From CAZADS01 sp964483985 (GTDB lineage: Bacteria; Pseudomonadota; Alphaproteobacteria; Thalassobaculales; Thalassobaculaceae), in contig CAZADS010000110.1 in assembly GCA_964483985.1 (NCBI GenBank), positions 1 through 28,697 of the forward strand: 28,697 nucleotides of DNA, given 5' to 3'. A model generated the notes under the pieces. It made no database searches, had not been told where the DNA came from, and saw nothing but the letters and a program-made list of their open reading frames with translations. Shown here in pieces: positions 7,840-15,573 of the stretch (positions are counted from its first letter, which is position 1; each line of letters starts with the position of its first letter). Made by a program: the position numbers and the translations under genes.

Positions 7840-8259
7840 ATGTCTACAGTGTTAAATGAAAAGCAGGTTCAGGACATGCTTGACGACTCTCCTTATATAG
7901 CCTTCATGCAACTAAAGGTTATCTCCATAGATTGGGAAAATGACGAAATAGTTATAAGAATGCCAATGCGCCCGGAATTTGAACGAAGAAAAAGTACCGG
8001 GCAATATCATGGTGGCGCGATTGCAGCTCTAATAGATATAGCAGGTGACTACGCAGTCGTAATGAAAGTAGGTGGTGGGGTCCCTACCATTAATTTTAGT
8101 GTAGATTATTTACGCCCATGCAGTCATACAGCTTTAACAGCGACAGCAAAAACTAGAAGAATAGGACGATCAATTGCTGTGGTCGATGTCGACATTCACG
8201 ATGATGGCGGTAAACTTTGTGCTATTGGGCGTGGTACGTATAGTCCGAGGGTAGGTTAA
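7840..8259 (+). CDS. PaaI-type hotdog-fold thioesterase
   Basis: A 139-residue hotdog protein of the PaaI/YbgC-like acyl-CoA thioesterase group. The diagnostic segment is YHGGAIAALIDIAGDYA (residues 56-72), with the HGG motif at 57-59 followed by the long central helix. The later strands TINFSVDYLRPC and RIGRSIAVVDVDIHDDGGKLCAIGRGTYS match the family. The ATG is preceded by AAGGA. It starts 24 nt after the reductase stop and likely closes the ligase-reductase-thioesterase run, where it would hydrolyse the CoA thioester product or remove dead-end thioesters. The specific substrate is unknown. Confidence 0.85.
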   Translation: MSTVLNEKQVQDMLDDSPYIAFMQLKVISIDWENDEIVIRMPMRPEFERRKSTGQYHGGAIAALIDIAGDYAVVMKVGGGVPTINFSVDYLRPCSHTALTATAKTRRIGRSIAVVDVDIHDDGGKLCAIGRGTYSPRVG

Positions 8260-8349
8260 GCCCAGCAATCGGGTTGTCATTAACTAATTTGTCCGTAACC
8301 ATCGTAAAGATTTGCTCTAATGGCTACTTAAATATAGATATTCTTTTCG

Positions 8350-10206
8350 ATGGCTTATCAAAACCCTAAAAACCCGCCACCTATTATTGCTCTTAAAGGG
8401 GCAGATCTTGCTTTCGGTGATAAATCTCTTTTTAAACACGTTGATATCGCAGTGGGTCGCGGCGATAAAATTTGTTTAGTGGGTCGTAATGGAAGTGGTA
8501 AAACAACGTTAATGCGTGCGTTAGCCGGTGAAATAGAGCTTGATAAAGGGGACAGATTTGTTCAGCCTAATATTCAGATAGGGTTTATGCCACAGGCTCC
8601 GAATATGCCAATTGGGGTCGATATCCAGTCACATGTTAAATCAGCAATCCCAAAACAAAACTCGAAATACTCTGATGAAATTCAGGTGGCAAGTATTCTT
8701 ATTAATCTTGGTCTAGAAGGTAATCGCTTGCTGAATACTTTATCGGGTGGGGAGACAAGACGGGTTGTTCTTGCTCGTGCTCTGGTGTCTAGACCGGATG
8801 TTCTTTTGTTGGACGAACCAACCAACCACCTTGATTTACCCACAGTCGAGTGGTTAGAAGGTGAGTTATCAAAATATAGAGGTGGCTTATTGGTGATAAG
8901 TCATGATCGCACGTTTCTTCGTAATCTCTCTAATAAGACATATTGGATAGATAGAACGATAGTTCGAAGGCTGTCCGCCGGTTTTTCACAATTCTCTGAT
9001 TGGGCAGAAAAAGTACTTGAAGTTGAAGAAACTAGAAACCATCAACTTAATCAACAAATCGTAAGAGAGACACGATGGCTTAGAGAGGGATTAACCGCTC
9101 GCCGAAAGAGAAATACGGGTCGTATTCGAAAATTATTAACTTTAAGGAAAGAGAAAAGCGAACAACTAAAAAATCCCACACAAACCGAATTATCTTTGAA
9201 GCAGACAATACGGAGTGGAGAATTGGTTTTAGAAGCTTCTGCGATCTTTAAAAATTTCGTAGGCGATGACGGGCGCGAGGCGATCATTGTCCGAGATTTT
9301 TCCACAATCGTTAGACGGCAAGATAGGATAGGACTAATTGGTAAAAATGGTGTGGGAAAAACGACATTATTGAGAACCTTAATTGGAGATTTGACCCCAG
9401 ATAAAGGGCGCGTTCGTATCGGACAGGGCGTGGAGATTGTTTATTTTGATCAAAAACGTGAGACCCTTAACGAGCTTATAACACCGTGGAAATTTCTATG
9501 TCCTGGGGGAGGCGATACCGTGGAATTTGGTGGAAAATCCCTCCACGTTATTTCATATTTACGTTATTTTCTGTTTGAAGAAAAACAAGCAAAAAGCCCG
9601 ATCGGTGCTTTATCTGGAGGAGAAAAAAATAGGCTGCTCCTAGCCTATCTATTTTGTCAAAATCATAACTTGTTGATTATGGATGAGCCTACCAATGATT
9701 TGGATATTGAAACGTTGGAGCTTTTGGAGGAGGTGCTTTCAGAATATGACGGGACAATAATTGTTGTGAGCCATGACCGTGATTTTTTAGATAAAATTGT
9801 TACTTCGATCATTTGTATGGAGGAAGATGGAAGAATTACGGAACATGTTGGTGGTTTTAGTGATTATTTGGTTCAAAGAGTAGCCACCAACGCTTCTATT
9901 CCAAAACCTGTAAAGAAGAAAAAATCTTATGTAACTAAATCTTATTCGCCAAAAGCTAACATAAAACTAAGTTATCAGGATGAAAGAGAGCTTCAAAAGT
10001 TGCCAGCCGAAATTTTAAATTTAGAATCTGAGATCGATGACCTTCGTCAAATTCTATCTGATGTTGATTTATTTAAACGAGATCCAAAATATTTTGTTTC
10101 GACCACGGATCGATTAACTGCTGCAACAGAAAGATTAAATAACGCTGAAAATCGGTGGCTTGATCTTGAACTGCTTCGTGAACAACTCTCAACTAGAAAG
10201 ACTTAG
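8350..10206 (+). CDS. uup: ABC-F family ATPase, Uup-like
   Basis: A 618-residue soluble protein with two ABC domains and no membrane segment. Domain 1 has Walker A GRNGSGKTT (45-53), signature LSGGE (from 131) and Walker B LLLDEPTNHLD. Domain 2 has Walker A GKNGVGKTT (331-339), signature LSGGEKNR and LLIMDEPTNDLD. The inter-domain linker is charged and helical, and the last 80 or so residues form a predicted coiled coil rich in E, L and R, as in Uup. Uup-like ABC-F proteins act on the ribosome or branched DNA; E. coli Uup loss raises transposon precise excision. Length and C-terminal coiled coil favour Uup over EttA. It is preceded by a 90-nt gap and followed by 170 nt of AT-rich DNA in which I see no gene. 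Confidence 0.88.
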   Translation: MAYQNPKNPPPIIALKGADLAFGDKSLFKHVDIAVGRGDKICLVGRNGSGKTTLMRALAGEIELDKGDRFVQPNIQIGFMPQAPNMPIGVDIQSHVKSAIPKQNSKYSDEIQVASILINLGLEGNRLLNTLSGGETRRVVLARALVSRPDVLLLDEPTNHLDLPTVEWLEGELSKYRGGLLVISHDRTFLRNLSNKTYWIDRTIVRRLSAGFSQFSDWAEKVLEVEETRNHQLNQQIVRETRWLREGLTARRKRNTGRIRKLLTLRKEKSEQLKNPTQTELSLKQTIRSGELVLEASAIFKNFVGDDGREAIIVRDFSTIVRRQDRIGLIGKNGVGKTTLLRTLIGDLTPDKGRVRIGQGVEIVYFDQKRETLNELITPWKFLCPGGGDTVEFGGKSLHVISYLRYFLFEEKQAKSPIGALSGGEKNRLLLAYLFCQNHNLLIMDEPTNDLDIETLELLEEVLSEYDGTIIVVSHDRDFLDKIVTSIICMEEDGRITEHVGGFSDYLVQRVATNASIPKPVKKKKSYVTKSYSPKANIKLSYQDERELQKLPAEILNLESEIDDLRQILSDVDLFKRDPKYFVSTTDRLTAATERLNNAENRWLDLELLREQLSTRKT

Positions 10207-10376
10207 ATAATGAAGACCATTCATGTGTATTTAAAAATAATAGAGCCAATCGCCGAGTTCTAAATGTTTGCATGAATTTTAATTGATAAATTTCTGGATA
10301 TCAAATCTTTGGAATTATGCTAGACAAAGTCATAATAGTTTCTGACCGTCTTTTATTGAATTGAAATTTGTAACTA

Positions 10377-11111
10377 ATGAGCGAGTTGAATGAGATAATA
10401 GAACAAGCTTCTCCAAATTTTGATAACAGGCCTCTTGGACTAAAAATTGACATGTTGGTTGTCCACTATACAGGAATGTTGAATGGTAGATTGGCAATAA
10501 AAAGGTTATGTGAACCTCAGGCAAAAGTGAGTTGCCATTATCTTATCGAGGAGGATGGGACGATATTCCGTCTGGTCTCAGAGAAGCACCGAGCATGGCA
10601 TGCAGGTGAAGCATCATGGGATGGTGACGATAATATTAATGATCGGTCAATTGGTATCGAATTAGTTAATCCGGGCCATGAATTCGGTTACCGACCTTTT
10701 CCCGAGCGGCAAATGAGGGAGTTGGAAAAGCTTTGTCATGATATCCTGGATAGACGTCAAATTAAACCATCAAGAATTTTGGGGCATTCGGATGTTTCTC
10801 CGATGCGTAAAGAAGACCCAGGAGAACTTTTTGATTGGGAAAGATTAGCAAAGGCAGGTATTGGGATTTGGCCGGCCATGGACCCTATCACTGATGACTT
10901 TATCCCAGGGTCTATCCTCGATCTTCAAACGGGACTCAATCAGTTAGGGTATAAACTTGATAAAACAGGTTTTATAGATGCGAATACACGTTGTGTGATA
11001 TTGGCTTTTCAGAGCCATTGGTTGCCGAAAGGTATGACGGGAACGTTAGATAAGGAAACGATGTGGAGATTAAAAACGGTACTCAATGTCATTAAAAGTT
11101 ATCCAAAATAA
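10377..11111 (+). CDS. AmpD-like N-acetylmuramoyl-L-alanine amidase with PG-binding domain
   Basis: A 244-residue Amidase_2 zinc enzyme cleaving the bond between (anhydro)muramic acid and L-alanine in peptidoglycan fragments. Zinc ligands by analogy with AmpD are H30 (VVHYTG), H137 (ILGHSDVSP) and D147 (RKEDPG); E95 in IGIELVN matches the catalytic glutamate. Residues about 180-240 look like a PG_binding_1 domain (LQTGLNQLGYKLDKTGFIDANTRCVILAFQSHW). No signal peptide is visible, which fits a cytoplasmic recycling enzyme, though the PG-binding domain would also suit a periplasmic one. An amidase upstream of rnpB and mraZ is a common alphaproteobacterial arrangement. Confidence 0.9.
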   Translation: MSELNEIIEQASPNFDNRPLGLKIDMLVVHYTGMLNGRLAIKRLCEPQAKVSCHYLIEEDGTIFRLVSEKHRAWHAGEASWDGDDNINDRSIGIELVNPGHEFGYRPFPERQMRELEKLCHDILDRRQIKPSRILGHSDVSPMRKEDPGELFDWERLAKAGIGIWPAMDPITDDFIPGSILDLQTGLNQLGYKLDKTGFIDANTRCVILAFQSHWLPKGMTGTLDKETMWRLKTVLNVIKSYPK

Positions 11112-11183
11112 AAATTTCATGAATGCAAAAACTCTAATCACAATAGCTATTCAAGACTTGGGTATAGGGGTGTGATTTGGAAC

Positions 11184-11198
11184 AATACGGTCCGTATT
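11184..11198. promoter_or_regulatory. 15-bp palindrome between the amidase gene and rnpB
   Basis: AATACGG-T-CCGTATT is a perfect 7-1-7 inverted repeat, 72 nt after the amidase stop and about 110 nt before rnpB. It is not followed by a T-run, so it does not look like a terminator. It resembles an operator for a dimeric regulator, but none is recognisable. The rest of 11112-11271 shows no gene. Confidence 0.35.
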
Positions 11199-11271
11199 TC
11201 TATTCCACTTAATCATTTCCCGTGTTTAAGAGGTTTTGCTATTTAACAAGATCTTTCTTCAATCAATACTA

Positions 11272-11298
11272 TTGACGATTAGAAATTCTGAGCTTAAT
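11272..11298 (+). promoter_or_regulatory. probable rnpB promoter
   Basis: TTGACG at 11272-11277 is a strong -35-like element. CTTAAT at 11293-11298 is the best -10 candidate, with a short 15-nt spacer. Transcription would start near 11305, within a few nt of the P1 helix of RNase P RNA. The position fits; the spacer is suboptimal. Confidence 0.45.
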
Positions 11299-11307
11299 GG
11301 AAGAGCG

Positions 11308-11723
11308 GATCAGATGGTTGGATGACCGCTGGCTGATCGTTTAATTTAAACGCTTCGCTGGAGGAAAGTCCGGGCTCCACGGAAACACGGTGCCGGGTAA
11401 TACCCGGCGGGGGTAACCCCAGGGAAAGTGCCACAGAAAGCAAACCGCCAGCACAGATAAGGTATGCGGGTAAGGGTGAAAGGGTGTGGTAAGAGCGCAC
11501 CGCAACGCCAGAAATGGGGTTGGCAGGGTAAACCCCACCGGGAGCAAGACCAAATAGGGACGGCGGGCTATCTCTTTTAAAGACGGTAGCAGGCGAGTTT
11601 TCGCGTCGCTGTCCGGGTAGGTCGCGTGAGGCGATCGGTAACGATTGTCCAAGAGGAATGGTCATCTACCTTGTGGTTTTTAACAGACAAGGGGACAGAA
11701 CCCGGCTTATAGACCATCTGATC
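11308..11723 (+). ncRNA. rnpB: RNase P RNA, bacterial class A
   Basis: The catalytic RNA that cleaves 5' leaders from pre-tRNAs. The conserved core is present: GAGGAAAGTCCGGGCTCC (near 11359-11376) with the following ACGGAAACACGGTGCCGGGTAA, the AGGGTGAAAGGGTG region, and ACAGAACCCGGCTTATAGACC near the 3' end, which pairs to form P4. The ends pair perfectly in P1: GATCAGATGGT (11308-11318) with ACCATCTGATC (11713-11723). The T-run 11724-11729 follows immediately. The P3 region holds an AT-rich perfect palindrome, 11338-11352 (CGTTTAA-T-TTAAACG). The RNA lies between the amidase gene and mraZ, as in other alphaproteobacteria. Ends are set by P1 and may be off by a few nt. Confidence 0.95.
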
Positions 11724-11729
11724 TTTTTT
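11713..11729 (+). terminator. probable rnpB 3' end: P1 strand plus T-run
   Basis: The 3' strand of P1 runs directly into six T residues (11724-11729). No separate local GC hairpin is seen, so termination may rely on the T-run after the P1 strand or on Rho. It marks the likely transcript end and separates rnpB from the mraZ promoter region. Confidence 0.4.
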
Positions 11730-11796
11730 GTTTCAATTAGTTAATTAGTTGTCCTAGTGGGCTTTTATGAAGGTCCTTTCTGGGTCCAATGTTTCA

Positions 11797-11811
11797 TTAA
11801 CTTAATGTTAA
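11797..11811 (+). promoter_or_regulatory. CtrA-like site TTAA-N7-TTAA
   Basis: TTAA at 11797-11800 and 11808-11811 are separated by 7 nt, matching the full CtrA recognition pattern of alphaproteobacteria. It lies about 80 nt upstream of the predicted mraZ -35. In DNA this AT-rich one or two such matches per 30 kb are expected by chance, so position before a division operon is the main support. Confidence 0.35.
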
Positions 11812-11886
11812 AAGTGTAGATTTCGAAATTTTATATTTAAATATTTAGCCCAATTTGTCGATTTAACGGATAAATCACATAAAATA

Positions 11887-11932
11887 CCATTGATATCCCA
11901 TAGAATCCCATATATTCTCCATATTAAACCAT
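11887..11932 (-). promoter_or_regulatory. helically phased repeats, probable MraZ operator
   Basis: Five CCAT units (read as ATGG on the minus strand, two of them ATGGG) start at 11887, 11898, 11908, 11919 and 11929. The spacings are 11, 10, 11 and 10 bp, averaging 10.5 bp, one DNA turn. In E. coli MraZ binds TGGGN direct repeats with 5-nt spacers upstream of mraZ. Spacing and location here match that scheme, with the repeats on the opposite strand and one unit more or less per motif definition. The array overlaps the predicted -35 and -10, consistent with autorepression of the dcw operon. Confidence 0.6.
11890..11918 (+). promoter_or_regulatory. probable mraZ/dcw promoter
   Basis: TTGATA (11890-11895), a 17-nt spacer and TATTCT (11913-11918). 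The elements are interleaved with the CCAT repeat array. The start would be near 11925, giving a leader of about 160 nt before the mraZ GTG. A weaker alternative is TTGTCG farther upstream with an ATAAAA -10. Confidence 0.5.
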
Positions 11933-11958
11933 ATACAATGGTAAAATTTAAGATCTAG

Positions 11959-11993
11959 ACGGGGGTAAGCATTTCGAAATTGTTTTTACCCGT
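11959..11993 (+). promoter_or_regulatory. hairpin in the mraZ leader
   Basis: ACGGGGGTAA (11959-11968) can pair with TTACCCGT (11986-11993), giving 8 bp with a two-G bulge around a 17-nt loop. The loop contains ATTTCGAAAT, itself a palindrome. The hairpin lies within the predicted transcript, about 90 nt before the mraZ start. It is not followed by a U-run, so attenuation is uncertain. Confidence 0.3.
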
Positions 11994-12084
11994 ATGAAAG
12001 TTTGGAACCGATTGAGGTGTAATAAAGGGTGTTTAATAGGAAAATAACTAACTAACTAAATAACCACCAAAGCTGGGGGGACAA

Positions 12085-12552
12085 GTGGCGGTTTTCCTGT
12101 CTACGTTTGAAAATAAGGTTGATCGAAAGGGCCGAGTTTCAGTTCCTGCACCGTTCCGCGGTGTGCTTGAGGGCCAACGATCTGCTGGTATTATCCTGTA
12201 TCCCTCCTTTAAACATCCTTGTTTAGAAGGCAGTGGTGATGATCGCATTCAAGAAATTGTGAATTCAATCGACGCGTTGGATTCCTTCTCCGATGAAATA
12301 GAAAATTTGCAGACAATTTTGGCGGATGCCCATCGCTTATCAATAGATTCTGACGGTAGAATTGTGCTGCCGCAGGAATTGATCAATTATGCCGATTTGA
12401 AAACCGCTGCCTCGTTCGTCGGGCTTGGTAAGAGTTTTCAAGTTTGGAAACCAGCCAATTTTGGAGCACACCGAGAAAACAACCGTGCTCGAGCACGAGA
12501 GCAGGGTGCTACGTTGCGGATCGTGGCTAAAAACAGTGGAGGTATTGGTTGA
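12085..12552 (+). CDS. mraZ: MraZ transcriptional regulator of the dcw operon
   Basis: A 155-residue MraZ with two AbrB/SpoVT-type half-domains, marked by DRKGRVSVP (about 13-21) and DSDGRIVLP (about 91-99). MraZ forms a ring oligomer and represses its own operon by binding repeated boxes upstream, which fits the CCAT array at 11887-11932. The GTG start at 12085 follows a G-rich ribosome-binding stretch (GGGGGGA) and gives the usual family N-terminus (FLSTFENKVDRKGR). Five TAAC/TAAA units at 12045-12064 just upstream put stops in several frames. The gene overlaps rsmH by 4 nt (TTGA). Confidence 0.95.
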   Translation: MAVFLSTFENKVDRKGRVSVPAPFRGVLEGQRSAGIILYPSFKHPCLEGSGDDRIQEIVNSIDALDSFSDEIENLQTILADAHRLSIDSDGRIVLPQELINYADLKTAASFVGLGKSFQVWKPANFGAHRENNRARAREQGATLRIVAKNSGGIG

Positions 12553-13544
12553 AATCCATTGTTACAGACCCAGAGATTCCGTCAATATTACATGTTCCTG
12601 TGTTATGTGAAGAGACTATTAACGCTCTAAATATAGTCGATGGTGGATGTTATATTGACGGGACTTTTGGTGGAGGCGGTTTTACGGACGCAATTTTATC
12701 CAAAGCCTTTTGCCGCGTATTTGCGATAGATCGAGATCCTATGGCTATATCCAGGGGCGCCCCGTTGATCGAAAAATATGGTGATCGTTTGACCCTTATT
12801 GAAGGTCGATTTGGCTGTATGGAAGAACTTATTGAAATTCGAGGCCCAAAAACTGTGGACGCAGTCGCTCTTGATCTTGGTGTTTCTTCGCCCCAAATAG
12901 ACAATCCAGATAGAGGATTTTCATTTAGAGCTGATGGGCCGCTCGACATGCGTATGGGCGCTGATGGACCCACAGCTGCTGATTTAGTTAATACTATTGA
13001 TGAATTTAGTCTTGCGAATCTAATTTACGAATTGGGAGAAGAACGCTTTTCACGTCGAGTGGCTAAAGCAATTGTTATGGCTCGAAGGGAACGCCCAATT
13101 CGGACGACAAACGAACTTGCAGAAATAGTACGTAAGGTCGTACCACGAGCGAAAAGTAGCAAAACGTTAGACTCGGCAACTCGGACTTTTCAAGCATTAC
13201 GTATTTATATTAATGATGAATTGGGTGAACTTGATAGGGGTTTAATAGCTGCTGAAAGGTTGTTGGCTCCCGGAGGACGATTGGCAGTGATTGCTTTTCA
13301 CTCTCTTGAAGACCGGAAAATCAAATCATTTATGCGGGAGAGAGCAGGTCGAATATCAGGGTTGTCTCGGCATGATCCCCCGGCTATCCAATCCAATTTT
13401 CAACCATCTTTTTCTTCCATTACCAAAAAACCAATACGCCCCGGGAAATTAGAAATTAAAGCCAATCCACGAGCTCAATCTGCGAAATTACGGGTCGCCG
13501 AACGTACCTCGGCACCAGCTTGGACGAATGGGACTAATTTATGA
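12549..13544 (+). CDS. rsmH: 16S rRNA (cytosine1402-N4)-methyltransferase
   Basis: A 331-residue SAM-dependent methyltransferase that N4-methylates C1402 in the 16S rRNA decoding centre. It begins with the family segment HVPVLCEE (15-22); DGTFGGGGFTDAIL (37-50) forms the SAM-binding loop. VDAVALDLGVSSPQIDNPDRGFSFR and LAVIAFHSLEDRKIK are hallmark motifs. The start is TTG, overlapping the mraZ stop in TTGA, so translation is probably coupled. Its stop overlaps the ftsL start (ATGA). Confidence 0.96.
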   Translation: MKSIVTDPEIPSILHVPVLCEETINALNIVDGGCYIDGTFGGGGFTDAILSKAFCRVFAIDRDPMAISRGAPLIEKYGDRLTLIEGRFGCMEELIEIRGPKTVDAVALDLGVSSPQIDNPDRGFSFRADGPLDMRMGADGPTAADLVNTIDEFSLANLIYELGEERFSRRVAKAIVMARRERPIRTTNELAEIVRKVVPRAKSSKTLDSATRTFQALRIYINDELGELDRGLIAAERLLAPGGRLAVIAFHSLEDRKIKSFMRERAGRISGLSRHDPPAIQSNFQPSFSSITKKPIRPGKLEIKANPRAQSAKLRVAERTSAPAWTNGTNL

Positions 13545-13849
13545 TCCGCCGTTCAATAGTACTTTGGTTGTTTTTATCTGCGGTCGCTGGGATTTCAATG
13601 TTTTTAATTAAACATGAGGTCCAGTTTCGGCATGGAGAATTGACTCAATTAAACCGCCAAATCGTAACGGTAGAGGAGGCATTATTAGTTTCAAAAGCCG
13701 AGTGGAGTTATCTTACTAGACCTGTCCGAATTGAGGATTTAGCACGCCGGCTCATTAAATTTCGGCCAACCGAAACTCATCAATTAGTCACTATTGAGTC
13801 ATTGCCTTTTCCATTATCACCAAGTCCGAATAGCAAAGTAATAAGATGA
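13541..13849 (+). CDS. ftsL: cell division protein FtsL
   Basis: A 102-residue bitopic protein: a short cytoplasmic start (MIRRS), a transmembrane helix at about residues 5-23, then a periplasmic heptad-like coiled coil (about 28-60, HGELTQLNRQIVTVEEALLVSK), and the alphaproteobacterial motif EWSYLTRPVRIEDLARR. FtsL joins FtsB and FtsQ to activate FtsWI at the septum. Sequence is weakly conserved, so position between rsmH and ftsI with 4-nt overlaps at both ends is strong support. Confidence 0.92.
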   Translation: MIRRSIVLWLFLSAVAGISMFLIKHEVQFRHGELTQLNRQIVTVEEALLVSKAEWSYLTRPVRIEDLARRLIKFRPTETHQLVTIESLPFPLSPSPNSKVIR

Positions 13850-15573
13850 TGAAGAAAGAAATACTAAATTCGGCTAATAATTCTACAGTCCGCTTGGATG
13901 GTAGCGCGAATCAAACGATAGAAACCGGCCGCAATCGTCTTTTAATTGCGGGCAGTCTTTTTATTCTGGCCTTTGCTTTGATATCTCTTCGATTAGTAGA
14001 AATTTCTTTAGTCAGGGGAGTGGAAGAACCTCTTGCTTTACAGGAACCCACTAAGACCAAATTGAAAACCGGTCGATCAGATATTATCGATCGTAATGGA
14101 ATTTTATTAGCAACCAGTCTTCTTGTCCCATCTCTTTACGCCGATCCAAAGGAAATAATCGATGCAGACGATGCTACGGTTCAGCTCCGTACCGTTCTCA
14201 AAAAGTTGAATCCTTTAACTATTAAAAATAAATTACAATCTAAGAAAAGATTTGTTTGGCTAAAGCGTCATTTGTCACCTGTTCAGCAATACCAAGTCAA
14301 TGCTCTAGGCATCCCTGGATTGCATTTTCAAAGGGAGGAGAAAAGATATTATCCGCAAGGTAGATTAAGTGCCCATATAGTTGGCTTTTCAGGAACTGAT
14401 GCCGTGGGTCTTTCAGGTATCGAAAAGCAATTTGATGATTTATTACGGGATGGTTCTAGTCCCATCTCATTGTCTGTTGATGTCCGTATTCAGCATATAT
14501 TAAGAGAGGAAATATCTCGGCAAATTTTCGCTTTTAACGGTATTGGTGGCGCCGGTGTGTTTATGAACGTTAATACTGGCGAGATTTTAGCGATGGTATC
14601 TCTTCCAGATTTTGATCCCGATGCTCCATCTAAGTATTCTGATCAATCCTTATTTAATCGAGCATCGCATGGCGTTTATGAAATGGGATCAACCTTCAAA
14701 ATTTTTAACACAGCTTTGGCATTAGATATAGGTTCCGTTACTTTGCATGGTGGATACGATGCAACTAAACCAATACGAATATCACGCTTTACAATAAATG
14801 ATTATCACCCAAAGGCTCGTTGGCTTTCAGTGCCGGAAATATTTATGTACTCGTCAAATATAGGATCGGCGAAAATGGCTTTCGATTTTGGCAGCAAAGC
14901 CCAACGCCATTTCATGAGAAAGTTAGGTTTTTTATCGGCCGTTCCCATAGAAATTCCTGAAAGAGGTGTGCCATTGTTTCCATCTCATTGGCAGCGAATA
15001 AACACAGCGACCATTGCTTTTGGGCATGGAATAGCGGTTAGTCCTCTGCATCTTATTAGTGGTGTATCAAGTATAATCAATGGCGGTATTCGATGGCCTC
15101 CAACAATTCTAAAACGAGAATCAGATGTTCCTGTTATTGGGGAACAAATAATAACCGAAAGAACGTCGATGCATATGAGGCGATTATTTCGTTTGGTTGT
15201 AAACAACGGCACAGGCCGTAAAGCTTCTGCAAAAGGATATGTCGTTGGGGGTAAAACTGGTACTGCGGAAAAGTTAAATCCAAAGGGAGGATACATTAAA
15301 AAGGATCGTTTATCTTCTTTTGTGGCAGCATTTCCTATTCATAATCCAGAATATGCGGTTTTAGTGATGATTGATGAGCCAAAAGGCAATGCAACGTCTC
15401 AAGGTTATGCGACGGGAGGATGGGTTGCAGCTCCAGCAGTTCGCCGAACTATTATCCGTTCTGCCCCCTTGTTAGGAATTCATCCAAAAGACGAAGAATC
15501 GCCTTTAATTCGTCACCTTTTAGATATTGATTTGTTTCAGGAGAAAGGTTCTAAGCACCTTGCGTCTTTCTGA
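13846..15573 (+). CDS. ftsI: septal peptidoglycan transpeptidase FtsI (PBP3)
   Basis: A 575-residue class B penicillin-binding protein that crosslinks septal peptidoglycan with FtsW. A single transmembrane anchor lies near residues 31-50. The dimerisation/pedestal domain starts at GRSDIIDRNGILLA (about 76-89). Catalytic motifs are intact: STFK (S282-K285), SSN (336-338) and KTGT (470-473). The ATG at 13846 overlaps the ftsL stop (ATGA); the second ATG at 13849 is an alternative start. The 3' end overlaps murE by about 14 nt. Confidence 0.96.
   Translation: MMKKEILNSANNSTVRLDGSANQTIETGRNRLLIAGSLFILAFALISLRLVEISLVRGVEEPLALQEPTKTKLKTGRSDIIDRNGILLATSLLVPSLYADPKEIIDADDATVQLRTVLKKLNPLTIKNKLQSKKRFVWLKRHLSPVQQYQVNALGIPGLHFQREEKRYYPQGRLSAHIVGFSGTDAVGLSGIEKQFDDLLRDGSSPISLSVDVRIQHILREEISRQIFAFNGIGGAGVFMNVNTGEILAMVSLPDFDPDAPSKYSDQSLFNRASHGVYEMGSTFKIFNTALALDIGSVTLHGGYDATKPIRISRFTINDYHPKARWLSVPEIFMYSSNIGSAKMAFDFGSKAQRHFMRKLGFLSAVPIEIPERGVPLFPSHWQRINTATIAFGHGIAVSPLHLISGVSSIINGGIRWPPTILKRESDVPVIGEQIITERTSMHMRRLFRLVVNNGTGRKASAKGYVVGGKTGTAEKLNPKGGYIKKDRLSSFVAAFPIHNPEYAVLVMIDEPKGNATSQGYATGGWVAAPAVRRTIIRSAPLLGIHPKDEESPLIRHLLDIDLFQEKGSKHLASF

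Noticed and set aside
11294..11665. Two minus-strand ORFs of 103-123 codons
   Set aside because: They lie antisense to the RNase P RNA; its GC-rich conserved structure explains the open frames, and the proteins have no domain-like character.
12045..12064. TAAC/TAAA tandem units (five 4-nt repeats) before mraZ
   Set aside because: Too short and imperfect to count as a functional repeat array; probably just stop-rich leader sequence.
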